Of a stretch of 64,000 nt of DNA, positions 34,901 through 47,049 are shown piece by piece (position 1 is the stretch's first letter; each line of letters begins with the position of its first letter). Source of the DNA: Fasciolopsis buskii (lineage: Eukaryota; Platyhelminthes; Trematoda; Plagiorchiida; Fasciolidae); contig LUCM01006199.1 in assembly GCA_008360955.1 (NCBI GenBank), forward strand, positions 1 through 64,000, given 5' to 3'. The notes beneath the pieces were generated by a model. That model was not told where the DNA came from. It saw nothing but the letters and a program-made list of their open reading frames with translations, and searched no databases. Made by a program: the position numbers and the translations under genes.

Positions 34901-35430
34901 TCTACTTCTGGTTTGCTTCTCTCCCTTGCCTCTTTCCCCCCTGAAATAGTCCTTACTCGTTACCACTATCCATGCGTACATTTTCCAAAGTTTTACGATT
35001 CCCTTCTCTTTTCGGTCACCAGAGCCTCTGCGAGCATTTCCTTTCATTACTGCTGTTGCCGGCGCCAGATCCTCTCTCTCCTTGTCGCCCACCTGGCTGT
35101 CTTTGCCCTCTGCATCCCTTAGTAAGGCCGCTTCTAATAGCGTCGCCCAGCTCACCGCTCCCTCTGTCATCTACCATAAGCATGGTTTACCGTTATCATA
35201 TCTGGGTTTTCTCCAGGATGGCACTTTTTTTGAACTTTTTGCAAGTTGGGCACACCCAGCTCAGCTTGTCGTATTGACAATACAGCTCGAAAACACCTCC
35301 TGACACCTCCACATGAACAGTGGAACCATCTGCTACACGTGTTAAACTGAATCCCTGCCACCATCTTGCCTTTGGGGCAAGTAGATCTTCCACACCGCTT
35401 CTTTTCCAGGTCTTCGCACTAGACTTCTAG
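31990..35430 (-). mobile_element. CR1-like LINE, left copy (minus strand), long but dead
   Basis: On the minus strand from high to low coordinates: an ORF1-like region (35393-35196, a CPTCKKFKK motif near its end); a charged segment (35170-34874); a decayed linker; the EEP endonuclease in two frames (34029-33775 with ITETRLRPGKGDNNS and IGGKNLLL; 33766-33401 with LGNFIATETEW replacing the GDFN box, and SSTIDLVLT); an RT with a PQGSV block near 32980; a palm box reading FDDD for FADD near 32912; and a C-terminal VVSDWNELPEELVD block near 32170-32220. Stops and frameshifts occur throughout. The 3' UTR continues past 32049 to about 31990. Most of it is repeated in inverse orientation at 36711-39535. 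Confidence 0.85.
32049..34873 (-). repeat. left arm of a 2.8 kb inverted repeat
   Basis: Position x in this arm pairs with 71584 minus x in the right arm. Translations of long frames in all reading directions (for example 33401-33766, 34085-34423, 32621-32941) recur with identical sequence and coordinates obeying this sum, so there is no net indel over 2.8 kb. I compared bases directly at both ends and at several internal points. Confidence 0.95.
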
Positions 35431-36519
35431 CCTGTAATCCATTCCTAGTCGGCGTTCCCACAGATTATGGCAGCCTTGGTTCAAGTAAAATTGGAGACAA
35501 AGATACTCGTTCCTAGCCCGAGTTTGGAAGAATGGTCGTTCCGGGGCAAAACTAGTTGGTCTCAACTTGATGCACTGCTTATTTCCGATTAACTACGTGT
35601 GTTCCTGGATTCTCTATTCTCAATGTTATTTGTATGAACTAGCAAGCCACGCCGCGGTGTACCGCAGTTCTAGTTCCTTTGGTGTCAATACAGTTCCAGC
35701 TATTTTTCGGGAAATTACGGCAAGATTTGCTCCGAAATCTATTTGGATCATGCGATGTATGGCAAACAGGATGAGAAAAGCTCTCATCAGTTCCAATGGT
35801 TGACTTGTGTATCTAATATGCGACTTCAAATACCTTTTGCATCATCTTTAAAACTGGAAAATTATTGGAATGCATCCCCTAAACCATCCATTTTAGCACT
35901 AAAACTTACACAGTATCTCCTCTAAACAGGGACAATTATATGTTGTTTAGCCTTCCCTTGAGTTCTTGTACTGAATCCATCAGGACCACTGCGTTAGGTA
36001 TCTTGTTCCAGCAATTTCACACTCGTATGGCAAACCATTTACTTCTCAACCATATAGTTACGTGCTATTTCACAGTAGTTTTTCCGTTTCCTCTAAGCCT
36101 ATAATTCACCTTTTCTGGAAAAGGGCCCCAAGGCTTTCAGTTTTTATATGACCAGTTTTCAGTACATTTCAGTTCAACGGGCACCGTACGAACACGTGGC
36201 TTCCATTCACTCTAGCTTTCAGATTGATGTATTCTCCCTGCCGCCTTAAGCTTCCAAAACTGCGTGCGTTTTCTTTTTGTTTCTGAAAGTCAAACTTTCT
36301 GGTGCAGCATTAGATCTGACATGGATTGTGCGTACGCAACTGCAACTGACTGTTCTAGCTGCCCGTATACCGTCGCTCAAAATGCAACCAGAGCATCTTA
36401 CGATCTATCAACGACAATATTTTGACTATATGTTCTGGAAGTTGGTCTCACGGTGAAATCACCCTCTTGGTGATGTATCTAGCCCCTATTAGAAGTCTTG
36501 CGTTATTCTACAGTGCTCA
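35431..36519. other. spacer between the inverted CR1 arms
   Basis: Single-copy-looking sequence in which only the CR1 3' fragment at 35930-36290 can be recognised. No gene is supported. Confidence 0.45.
35930..36290 (-). mobile_element. CR1-like LINE 3' fragment in the spacer
   Basis: On the minus strand, in shifted frames, LKALGPFSRKGE is followed by NCWNKIPNAVVLMDS and ELKGRLNN. These are the typical RVVxxWNxLPxxVVxxxS...FKxxLD end of a CR1-type pol protein. It is related to, but different from, the C-terminus in the inverted arms. Confidence 0.6.
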
Positions 36520-39500
36520 CTGATGCCGCTATTTGCTACAGGAGTAAGGCTTCTTTTAGGTCTAGGCCTGAAAGACCCTTCACTAGTTTCAGCTTCTCTT
36601 CTGGATGACGCGTTCCAGAAATTCGAGGTGGTGGGTAGATTCCATGATCGCAAATTGAAAAAGATTCCATTAATCCAACAAAAATACGATTCAAAAAAGA
36701 AGGCGCTAAAGAAGAGGGGGCGCAGGCGCAGGAGCATAGAAACCGAAGAAGTGGCAAGGGTCATCAATCCAGCCGCAAGATACCCGGGAATACGTGCAGG
36801 GCTGAAGGATGTAGAACAAGCCCTGCACTAGATGGGCCGGGAGCTCATTAGGGTACAAAAATTCAGCGACATCAGACTGGATAGAAATCGCAATGTCGTT
36901 ATCCACGAGATCGCGGGGCCATTTATGAAGGGAGGAAAGTAGAGGGAAACGGCCGTGAGGCACCATGTGGTAAGCATGCTCAGAATGGTGGAGATGCCAG
37001 GAAAAAGGGTACTTCGCTTGGGAAGATGACAGGGAGTCAGTAACTCCGGATGCCAGCACCTATGGCCAAAACTGATGGAATTCGCCAACTCACGGCGTAG
37101 GGACAGGTTATTGGCATCAGCCGATAGAATCAAGACGATCACCGGGGGGTAATTACCACATTGCCGGATGATAGTGCCATAAGCAGGACCAAGGCTAAGG
37201 ACGCAAACGGGGACCTCCAGGATTCAATACTGCGAGTCCCCAAACTGAGAATCCAAAAGTTTGTTGATGGGGGGCAACTGAACGCCACTCCGTGCAGCAG
37301 AGCTGGAAGTGAACATAATGGGCGGGCGCAACTTGGGCCACTTTGTCCGGACCCAACATCCGGGACCCCCACACGTCGGAACAGCCAAAACAAGGAGGCT
37401 GGGAGCGCGGGGTTGAGGGTGGGGATCTCGACTATCCTGCAAAACGCTCTCAAGAGCCTCAGAAAGATTGTCCCGAGCATGACACACCCATCCGTTTAGT
37501 ACCCGAAAGGATGGAGGGCGGGATTTATAATGGTGGTGCAAGTGTGGGTAGCGGGTGACTGGAGCTAAAATTCAGGATGTAGATGTGGCGGCTATCACTG
37601 AGACCCGGTTGCGGCCAGGGAAGGGTGACAATAATTCAGTGGCGCGGGATTTTTTATTCTTTAGAATGGATGGAGCGGATGGGAGAATAGGAGGCAAGAA
37701 CCTGTTACTAGTGGCTGAAAATTACGAGGCGCCGGAGGATCACAAGCTGCCTACCCCAAACATACAGGCCATGGAAGTCATCTGGAAACTGTCCGCCCGA
37801 GGATCTTAGTTGTAGGGGTGTACCGTAACCCGGGGTCAACGCAAGTGGAGGACAGGGAACTGTTTCTCTTTCTGAGTGTGGTTGCAGGGTCTGCGGGCAA
37901 ACTTTTCATACTGGGAAATTTCATCGCCACTGAGACTGAGTGGGTTTGCGAGACAGTCCCGGAAGGTTCCTTTGGGCATCAACTCCTGCAGTCCGTGCAC
38001 GAGAGTGGGATATTTCAACACGTTACCCAGGCAACTAGATGGAGATTTGGACAAGTATCTTCAACCNTTGACTTGGTACTAACGAGACCACTGAATGATA
38101 TGGAGGATCTGGAGTTGGAAGATCCGGTAGGTAAGAGTGGCCACGCCGTAATCCGTATGCGACTGAGCCTTAGGGACTGGTAGCGCCAGATAAATGTTGT
38201 AAGAATTTCTCAGGAATGGACAAAAGTAGATTGCTAGACTTGGGTCTCCAAACTCGGTGGGGAATAGAGAGAGGTAGGAAGTTCGTGGATCGTCAGTAGG
38301 AGGACACCAAGAGCAACCTGTTAGCAATAAAAGACTTAGTTGCACCCCACCATTGAACCACCATTTTGGAGTCTGTACAGTAGAGCCAGAATGCGCACAC
38401 GCCACGCTCTGTTGTCTTTCCGATGACCTATTTTATCATGATCCACAAGGTTCTGTGTCAGAATTTCATAATTTCCGTAATGGAGCCTACGTTGATTTAC
38501 TTGATGGCACAATGCTTGAAATACAGATCTTTCATTTTGAGGTTCGAAGTGTGTCTGTCCTACATAGGGTTCATATACACCGGAGTGCCTCAAGGGTCTG
38601 TTTAGGGCCATTGCTCTTCCCTATTTAAACGCCATAGCTAGCATGTTGGAAAGCCCGTGCCTCCTGTTTGATGACGACATCAAACTACTACGGAGAGCAA
38701 ACGGTGAGCCCATTCAGAGGGGTCTGGGTGAAGTTTACCAGTGGACGGTAAGCTGGCATTTTCCGTGGAACTTGGACAAATGTCAACGTCTCATGGAAGT
38801 AGAAGCAAATTCCCTTCGTCACATGCGTCCACCGGGGCATCAGGTCGCGATGAAAACGTCAGAAAGCAATAGACCTACGGTTATATGTGGGTTTGGACTT
38901 CAACCCTGGTCTGCATTGCCAGAAGGCAGCCAAGAAGTCATGGCGTGCCCTACGCCAACTTAAGAGTATCGTATAATCTTGGAGGCCTAGCGTTCTTCTG
39001 ACGCTGTTCAAGGCATTTGTCAGACCGCACTTGGAATGCTGTATCCAGGCTTGGAAACTATAGTTGGCAAGAGGTAGAAAAATGCTGAAACATTTCCGGT
39101 GCGTTTTTACACGTTGGTCTGCGCATTTAAAGACGTCAGACATGAACAGTGGCTGAAGGCGCTTGGCTAGTTCTCCCTGGAACAACGTAGGAAATAAGTT
39201 GACATAATACAGAACTTCAAGATAATTAAGAGTCTTGCCGAGATACGCGGTCGTCGTGGGGTCCTATTCCAGATAAGTGGGAATGACGCACTTTGAGGTA
39301 ACGAGAAAATTATTTGAGTGAATGCGTAGCCACAAGGTTGAGTCGCAAATCTTTTGCAGCAAGAGTAGTGAGTGACTGGAATGAGTTGCCGGAAGAATTG
39401 GTCGACGTGGGGTTAGTGCGCAAATTCAAAGGGAGACTAAACAATGCACGGCTAGTGGTGTTTGGAGAGGACAGCGAGTGAATTGTGGAGTAGACGAGAT

Positions 39501-39535
39501 GGTCCAGGGGAAAACATCTCAGGTATTATTTCCTC
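36520..39535 (+). mobile_element. CR1-like LINE, right copy (plus strand), dead
   Basis: It has the same element and the same disabling frameshifts and stops as the left copy from 36711 on. Its 5' part (36523-36710) differs: it encodes LLDDAFQKFEVVGRFHDRK and a Lys/Arg-rich run (KKKALKKRGRRRR) where the left copy has an unrelated charged segment. The 3' end stops at 39535, short of the 3' UTR retained by the left copy. Confidence 0.85.
36711..39535 (+). repeat. right arm of a 2.8 kb inverted repeat
   Basis: The reverse complement of 32049-34873. The one ambiguous base, n at 38067, pairs with 33517, which predicts A. Identity ends abruptly: outward after GGTATTATTTCCTC (39535) and inward at about 36711. 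Confidence 0.95.
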
Positions 39536-40799
39536 GTCGATTGTCTGATGTTAGTTTTACAGGTGTTGAATGCAACCTTGATTTACTGGATCTGCGCATT
39601 TGAACATAGCTAAAATGCTTTAAATCGATCGTGAATGTACAGGTGTAAGAGTAAAATACTAATTTTTCAAAACCAAACAGAATTTCCTGGGACTGTTTTC
39701 GAACAGACGATTCCGAGACATTCCATGTTTAATTGCCGTAATTTCGCGTATTTCTGGCATAAATCATGACTGAAGCTCAACTGCGGATTTCGAGATATGG
39801 CTGGAGTTCTTAAGCGTAATGAACGGACGCGCTGAGCTGAGATGAGACGCATAGATGATGCAGTATTTGGACGGAAGTAGTTAAAACCAGGCGAAACGTC
39901 AGGCAAAATGTATAGGACATATTAAACAGCAATAAACGGCCGAAAAAAGGATGAAGGCGAGAGAGGACTGTCAAGGCTTTTTCAAAATGTCTGGAGGAAA
40001 TTTATGAAACGTTGGATATAGAATTCTTAAGAATAGTGGTTTTTACATGCGGATAGCGGAATGGTGTACTGGGCTGTATGTGAGATAAGGGAAATTTTGT
40101 TTGGGAGCATTCCTTATATTCACTGGCCAAGAATGTCCTCTGTGCTGGCATTTTTGTTGTAGCAGCTTTTGATCTTAGTAAGCAGCACGGGTTGGGAATA
40201 TGAGGTGCGTGAGCCGTTCCGGAGACAGTAGTAATTACGGTTTTTCCCAGTCTCAAAAATGCAAGTCAACATATCCAATGCATTTTCGGTTGAACTGACC
40301 ATAACTGGAGCGCCAGTTCTAGCTAGCAGGTTCCTAGCAGGATTGATAGGAGAGCAGATTTGGAATTGCCATAACGAGGAAAGAACCGGTAACCGCGTCT
40401 ACTCTGGGTGTGAGATAGAGAAAACAAAAGAGAGAAGTAGTCTGGCTTGGGCGCCAGCTTGGTAGTATAGTGATTATTGGATCGCGACGACATGCCCGCA
40501 AAATAATGCTTCCATTCCGTAAAATTTGTTAACTAGAACTGAGCTATAGTAGCGATTGTAAGGGTAGTTGAATGTTTGGGGCTACCAAGAGCGACTTATT
40601 CAGCCCTGCCAAGCCACTAAAGAGGATTGAATGACATGCAAAGCGAGGAGTACAAAGACTGAAAGTGTTTAATATTACGGAATGTGATGAGAGGATTGAT
40701 CCATTAAAAGTTACTTTGGCATTTTCGTCAGCCCACAATGAGAGAATCTCAGTGGTTATTCACCTAAGCCACTGGTAAAGAAGGTACATTACTACAGGG
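39536..40799. other. no supported gene
   Basis: No motif, repeat match or credible exon recognised between the right CR1 copy and the next minus-strand LINE. Confidence 0.4.
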
Positions 40800-43700
40800 G
40801 AGGGCAGAGAATACACTAGCGTGGACGTGCGAGAAAGCGAAGAAGTAAGAGGTGAAGCGGACTCCCATGGATCACAGGGGATGATCTCAATGAAGACTTG
40901 GCCATGAACCAGAAATTTAACCCATGTTCGTAAGCCTCATGTAGTACAATTCTAGCTTCTGTCAGGTTAATTAAAAGCGGGCCATCCAGTGACTTTGCCA
41001 GCAAGGCTTTGAACTGGGCTAAACATGAGCAAGAAAACAGGGAACTAGGGATTCCGTTCCACAGTTTAGAGTAAGCAACTGTGAAGAATTTTGCCCTGAT
41101 CGATGGTCGGGTGAGGCCCACATCTCCAGGCGATATGGGTCAATTTCCAGTCAAAACGAATGAGGGAGATAGCATGTATTTTTACCCATTCTAGGCACTG
41201 TGGGTCCAATGAGAATCCCGAGTGCACTATTAGAACACCGAAATCCAACAGGGGGGAAAGAAGACAGACGGATATCTAGCCAGAACCCTAACATCTTTTG
41301 CCGATGCAATTTATTACTTTCGTCAATGAAAAACGACTGATCTGGCTCATACCCAAATGACATGCTCACGCATTCGTCATCATTTTTGGGAAAGTTTCGG
41401 CTGACTGGCTACCGCGTGACCTTATTTATTAGGTGTTGGAGTGGACCTTGTGTGTTCTTCATGTGGTAGTGTCGTCAGCATGCATGGGAATGCTGGACTT
41501 GAAGGACGACAGGAGGTGGTCGATATGGACTGGAAATAATATGGACTCAGGAACTGAGAGTTGAAAGATGTCAGAGGAGATCAGCGAAGGTTTAGAGGCA
41601 GTGCTGCACACCTTGAGACCAAATTGCGAACATTAAGGAAGATGGGAAGTGAGCTTAATAGATGGCCTTGGATCCCATGTGCCCCAGGATTATGCAGTAG
41701 TGGAACATGGGGAACCACACCAAAAGCTTTGCAAGCTATGAATATGGCATGTGAAATCTGCCCGTCATCATAGGCTTCTGTAAGGCTGTCCATGGCAGTG
41801 AGCCTCTTGGTGATGCAAGGACTGTCTGAAAGGAAACCATGCTGGGATGGAGAATAAAGATCAATAATTTTGGGCGGGAGAGAATGAATTGCTTCATTAT
41901 TCTCTAGAAAATTTTACTGGGGTTTATGTTTAGACTAGTCGGTCCATGGCTGATCGGAAGCTGCCGGTCACCCATTTTGTAGATTGGTGCCATAACTTAT
42001 TTTTGTACATGAATGGGTGGGTGCTGTGGTCTAAGCAAGCCTGAAGAAAGAAAATAAATTGGGCGGCTAAGTTTGCTGCGCTTTCTTCTAGCACACGGAG
42101 ATGAAGCTGACCAGGTCAATTAGCGTAGAATTGGTTTAAGCGGCGGAGACCATTTAGGACTGCGCTTGGATTGATGGATAGATGACAGAGCGTAGAGACC
42201 AACTGGATTGGATGAAGGGTGGGATGGGAAGATTTTGGGTGGGTTTGAAGGTGGTTCTGAAGTTAGGATTACGGGCCCCAACCGCCAGGTCGGGTACGTT
42301 AACAGAGACTCGCCTGTGTATTTCTGGGGTGGAATCGGTGGCTTCAATGTTTTCAGCAGCCTCATACACAGACAGAGGTGGGTCCTACTTCTCCCTTTGA
42401 TAAGCTCTGATTTGGTTCTTAAACCGATTTTGACTGAGAACGATTGTCCGTTCGGCCTAGGATAGACCTATGAGCCTAAACCCAGCAGACGGCGGGACTC
42501 TCATCTAACGGGCTTTTTACTCGGCGGGGAAGGAAAAGCTTCGTGCAGCGTTTGGATCCATAGGAAAAAATGCTGTCAGCTGTGCAGATGAGGTCCTCAA
42601 ACCATACAGACATCCCTGAGATTTGTGCTTGAGAAACAGGGCTCAGCGATCATCAGGAAACTATCGAGGGTTTTGAAGTCTGCCCATTTAGAGTGACGTG
42701 AAATTTTGGTTACGCTTGTAATTTGTAGCCAACTGATGATACTGTCAAGTTGGATAATACATGATCATTTACGCCTAGTGGCGGCAGTTAGTGAAACGGA
42801 CCAAACTGGCGCTTATCGGTTGTGGTAATTAAATCCAACGGGTACAGGTTCTGGCCCTCTCGAAATTTGATGAGTCCACGCCCTTTCGATTATGAGTTCT
42901 AACAAGGGCTTTCCAAAGTTGAGCTCACGGCAATCGGCCATGGGACATTCAATACTCGGTGAGTTGAAGTGTCCGGTAATGGGGGATGGATGAAGTTACC
43001 TGTTAGGGTAATGCATCAAGCAATTTCAGCAACAGCATGCCGTCCTAGGTGTTGCAGTCTGGAGGTGTGTGCTTTGCACCGAAAAGTGGTGTTCAGGCTG
43101 GAGATGGAAAAGGAGACGAAATACAACTGAGTTATCCAAAAGCCGGGAGATTTTAGGGGGGCGTTAGTTGTTTTGGTACAGCCAAACTCTTCAGCTTGAA
43201 CTCTGTTTGTATCGTGCCTGGCTGCTGAGAATCCGGGGAGGGCTAGTTCCGATCCCCAAATGTCAGAAGTAAGCCAGATTTCTGTGGCATCAATTAGCTG
43301 GGGCTCATTGTGTACAGCTAGCTCGTAAAGTTTTGTGATGTTATCGAGGAGACTCGGGACATTGTGCCAAACACACTAGAGCACATACACATGGGTTGCT
43401 GCACGACTGCGGTGATCACATTGTTTAAGCATTGTTAGGAATAATACTGAGGGGGTGGAATGGCAGACACCCTGGGGCTGTGGTGCTAGGATGCTGGCCC
43501 GCGGTAAGGCAAGTGTGTTTGGTTTTGCCAAGTAGGGAGATCGGTTGGTTTTGGGGGAGGGGCAGGACTCCCGGGTGTCGACCTGCTTCCCCGGATTTCT
43601 GAAAAGACTAGGGCAATGGTGGCGCGAGGTCTGCTTGATATTTATTTACTATTGTCATCCTGTAGCCTACTTTGCATATTGGTTATCTTTTCGCCTCGCC

Positions 43701-44410
43701 AGGGGCTTCCGGGATCCGGAGAACATCTTTCTACTAGTCCTGACAGAAATCTTTTTATCTTTTGCCTGCGGCAATTTGATGGTTTCCTAGTCTATTTTCT
43801 TCTTCTCTATGAGGATTGTTCACGCTTGATTAACCGAACTACATGTTAGGCATAATGCAAAAAGAGGAAGAAAAAGCTGTGCGGTTGAGTGAATGGAGGT
43901 TATAAGTTTGGGTTTAAGGGCGGTGTTTCTGCACCACAGATGGTGCAGCTGATCTCGGGCCTGTATTTATTCCGTCTCATCTGGAAAGGTGGAAACATTC
44001 GAAGGGAAATCATTTTTTGATAGCGCCCGCGCAAAATAACTGCTTTGGCGCACTTTTGGTTTCATTATTTATGCTGCTTCCAGAATTTTCTGTTGGCAGA
44101 TCCTACACGTCTGATGAACGGCTCCTGTGGCCGGAAACGATTTCGAGGTTTTGCCTTAGAGTGGAAATCTTACCTCTTATTAAGATCATTGTTGCCTCAG
44201 ATTGAGAGGTTTCTTTCCGTTTTTTAACGACGTCCGTGTTGGGAATTTATGAAGATGTGGTGTATCACAACTGTTTCCTAGCTTTTGGAACAGGATGGTT
44301 GACTCAGATATGTGACCTCTTCGTAAATGGAGAGGGTATCATCGTTAGAGATCGTGACCCGTGTCTCGGCATTGGTGTTAGGGAACGGTCTTATTGAGGC
44401 ATTTTACGTG
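40800..44410 (-). mobile_element. CR1-like LINE, minus strand, endonuclease to RT C-terminus
   Basis: From high to low coordinates on the minus strand: an EEP N-terminal region; an endonuclease block near 43370-43200 (SLLDNITKLYELAVHNEPQ, then a degenerate ITETWL as ATEIWL, and LALPGFSAARHDTN); an RT finger block near 41860-41740 (HGFLSDSPCITKRLTAMDS, TEAYDDGQISHAIF, CKAFG(V)VPH in place of SKAFDxVPH); a connection region (LGFWLDIRLSSFPPVGF) near 41310-41230; and the C-terminal FFTVAYSKLWNGIPSSLF near 41090-41030. It is riddled with stops. It belongs to a different CR1-like family from the inverted copies, judging from its C-terminus. Confidence 0.75.
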
Positions 44411-44419
44411 GTAAAGAGA

Positions 44420-45985
44420 TGCTAAGGAGGGACAGGAAGTATTTCTGTGCATCATACCGAAAGCTGGAGGAAGAAAGCGTGACAAAATTCAATCGACCTA
44501 TGCAAAAGTCGGGGGTTTTGAGATCAAAGAACGAGAGGGCAGTGGCCGTATCGCAACAAAACTCCACGAGCCCGACCTTTTGTTTGCCTAATGCCCGACT
44601 GCTGCGAATCCATGAGTGGCTATTTATGAGTGAGAAATATCAGAAATAAGCTAGGATTCTGTGGCGCCATTTAGCTTAGGCTCATTATGTGCAGCTTGCT
44701 TCTATAGTTCTGCGATTTTATTGAGGAGACTTGGGCGGTTGCAGTAAACACGAAAGCGCTCGGTCTGGGATTGCAGCAGGATTGCAAGGGCCATCTTGTT
44801 TGGGCATTGTTGGAAATGAAAATTGGTGATGAAATGGCAGAGACCCTGAGGTGATTTGGTGCTGGGATGTTTTGTGCCTGTGACGTGGTAAGGGTGTTTG
44901 CTGTTGCCAGGCAAAAAGATCGAGTGCGTTTGGTAGCAGGGCTTCCGGGGGTTGATCTACTTCCTTGGCTTTCAGAAAAGAATGCGGCCACGGTGTTTCA
45001 AGGCCCGTTTGTAACTTGTAGTATGTTTTCTGCGTGATCCATTTTGCACATTGTAGCTTTATTTGACTTTGTCAGGGAGTTCCGGGATCGAGAGTATATT
45101 GTAATGCTTGTCCAGGCAAAAGGTTTTTCATCCAGAGCTTGCGGCCAGTTGATGGTTTTTTAATGTGTAACGTTCTCCCACTGGCGACTGTTCTCTCTTG
45201 GTTAACCGAAATACTTGCCATGCCTGAAGAAGTCGGGGAAGGCACAGCAGCAATCTTACAGAGGTAGGGGCTACAAGTTTTGGCTTTGAGGCGGTGTATC
45301 TGCACTACAGGATGTGCGGCAAATTTTGGTTCATGATCCTCCCCCAGGTCCTGCTGGTCACTTGTAAATTCTTTTTGCCGAGTCAGGTGAAAGGGCGTAT
45401 CCGCTGAGTCCTTTTGTTTCCTGTTTGGGTCAGTTCGCCATGCAGCTTACTTTTGTGTCCTACTCCACGGTTGTAGCCCTTATTAGCACTGGGCTTTGCA
45501 GTATTTCTTTGGGAATAACAGTGAGCTGGCACTTTATGGGTGTGGCAGATTAGGGCTGTTGAACGCCCGCATACAAACAACCTTGGAGTAATGATTTTTG
45601 GAAAGCGTCGCCATAAATCACGACTTTGGCGCACTTTTTTTATCTCACTGGTTATGTTTGCTGCATCCGGAACATCCTGCTAGAAAATCGTACAAGGCTG
45701 ATCTGCGCTCTTGCCGGGGGAAAAGATTCCGTGGTTAACTGCATGAGACTGCGCGTCTCTTCTCGTGGTAAATTCACTGCTGCCTCAAGCTGTGTGATTT
45801 CTTTCCTCCTTCCAGTGGCCTCGTGTTATTAAATTCTAGAGATGTGGTCCTTTCTGTAACTGTCTTTCACAGCTTTTGAGACACGGCGACTGATCCAGGT
45901 ATATGCTTCTCCCAATCATGAGAGAGTATCGTCGTCTGAAATTTTCGACGCTGACGTCAGGGTTGCATCCCAGCGAGACCTTTAA
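44420..45985 (-). mobile_element. second CR1-like 5' module, tandem with the preceding copy
   Basis: Nucleotide blocks repeat those of 43080-44400 in the same order and orientation at an offset of about 1380-1580 bp. Examples are ATTGTGTACAGCTAGCT/ATTATGTGCAGCTTGCT, GATGGTTTCCTAG/GATGGTTTTTTAA with neighbouring TTGATTAACCGAACTAC/TTGGTTAACCGAAATAC, and GACTTTGGCGCAC/GCTTTGGCGCAC. It covers the same upstream and endonuclease-start region (NRPSLLNKIAEL near 44730) and no RT, so it is a truncated second copy or a duplicated 5' module. Confidence 0.65.
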
Positions 45986-47049
45986 TCAAGGAGGCACTTA
46001 AATTAGAAGATTACTACAGAAGATGGAGCACAAGGAGACTGACCAACTAACTAACCTCTGCTTCTACGGTGACTGAGTCAATTGCCCATTCTCTGCTTCT
46101 GTGGCGCTTATGTATTATGAACACAAGCGGAGAATATTTGCTTATTTGAAACCCTGATATATACTCAACAAGTCTATATACTTTTACTTTTTAAGGTTTC
46201 TTTTGGTCCCCTGTTTTCTAGGCTCTCCTTTATTTTTTAGAGAAGCCTCTTCTTTTAGCTTCCCACTGCCCTGCCCGAAATCATGGCAATGGTTTGCCGC
46301 ATCCTGCAGAATGTTGTCTGTTTCAGAAAGCCATGAAATGGCGGTCCAAAATATTGGGACGTTGCTCTCCTTTGCTCTGGGTCTTGAGTGCATCCCTTTC
46401 TTCCTTATACTGTGTGCCTTTTTGTCAGGAGCCAACTCATTCTCTTCCCTATCCAGGTGCGATAAAACTTTGCCCGTCTCGGGCCTTCAGTTTAAGATCA
46501 AAGATGTCATCTTGTTGTTTGCTGTCTTTACAATTGAAGGACGGTGGGCTCCAAGAGAGATTTTTTCTCCGTAACCCGCTGCCTACGACAGTACTGTTGA
46601 TGAAGCAAAATCGTTCATTTTTCCTGCTCCGCGCTCTTCCGTGAACAACTAAGGCCGCAGTATTTTGTCACCCCCAGTAGTTGCATGCATCTGTGCAGAT
46701 CGGTTCCTAAATCTGCTCTAGCACACCGTTTCTGTCCCTTCAGGCTGATAAGTGATTCCTACTTATGCACGCCTCTCTATCTTTGGGTACTTGGTGCATG
46801 CAACTCTGCACAATGCTTTGTTCTAGATTATTTTAAGTTTTTGCTCTCTGCAGGGTTAGTCGTTGTTTTGCACGTGTGGGAAAGTCTTGGCTCGTGACCT
46901 TCTAGTGTCGAGAAAGCTTACAATGGCTTGTGCTAAAACTGGGCATTGACAACTTCTAGGCCCCGATCAGTGGTTCTATTTACAAGAGGCAGAAGAAAGG
47001 AACATTTCGTTTTACTCTGAGTGCGACAGGTACTACAGCCAACAAGCGG
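45986..47049. other. no supported gene
   Basis: No clear homology. An 83-codon minus-strand frame (46435-46184) is Lys/Glu-rich near its end, ending at 46184, and could be a LINE ORF1 remnant, but nothing decides it. Confidence 0.35.

Noticed and set aside
33401..35364. Many overlapping frames of 60-139 codons on both strands in the CR1 arms, mirrored at 36489-38405
   Set aside because: Those on the strand opposite to each element are shadows of LINE coding sequence; only the element itself is annotated.
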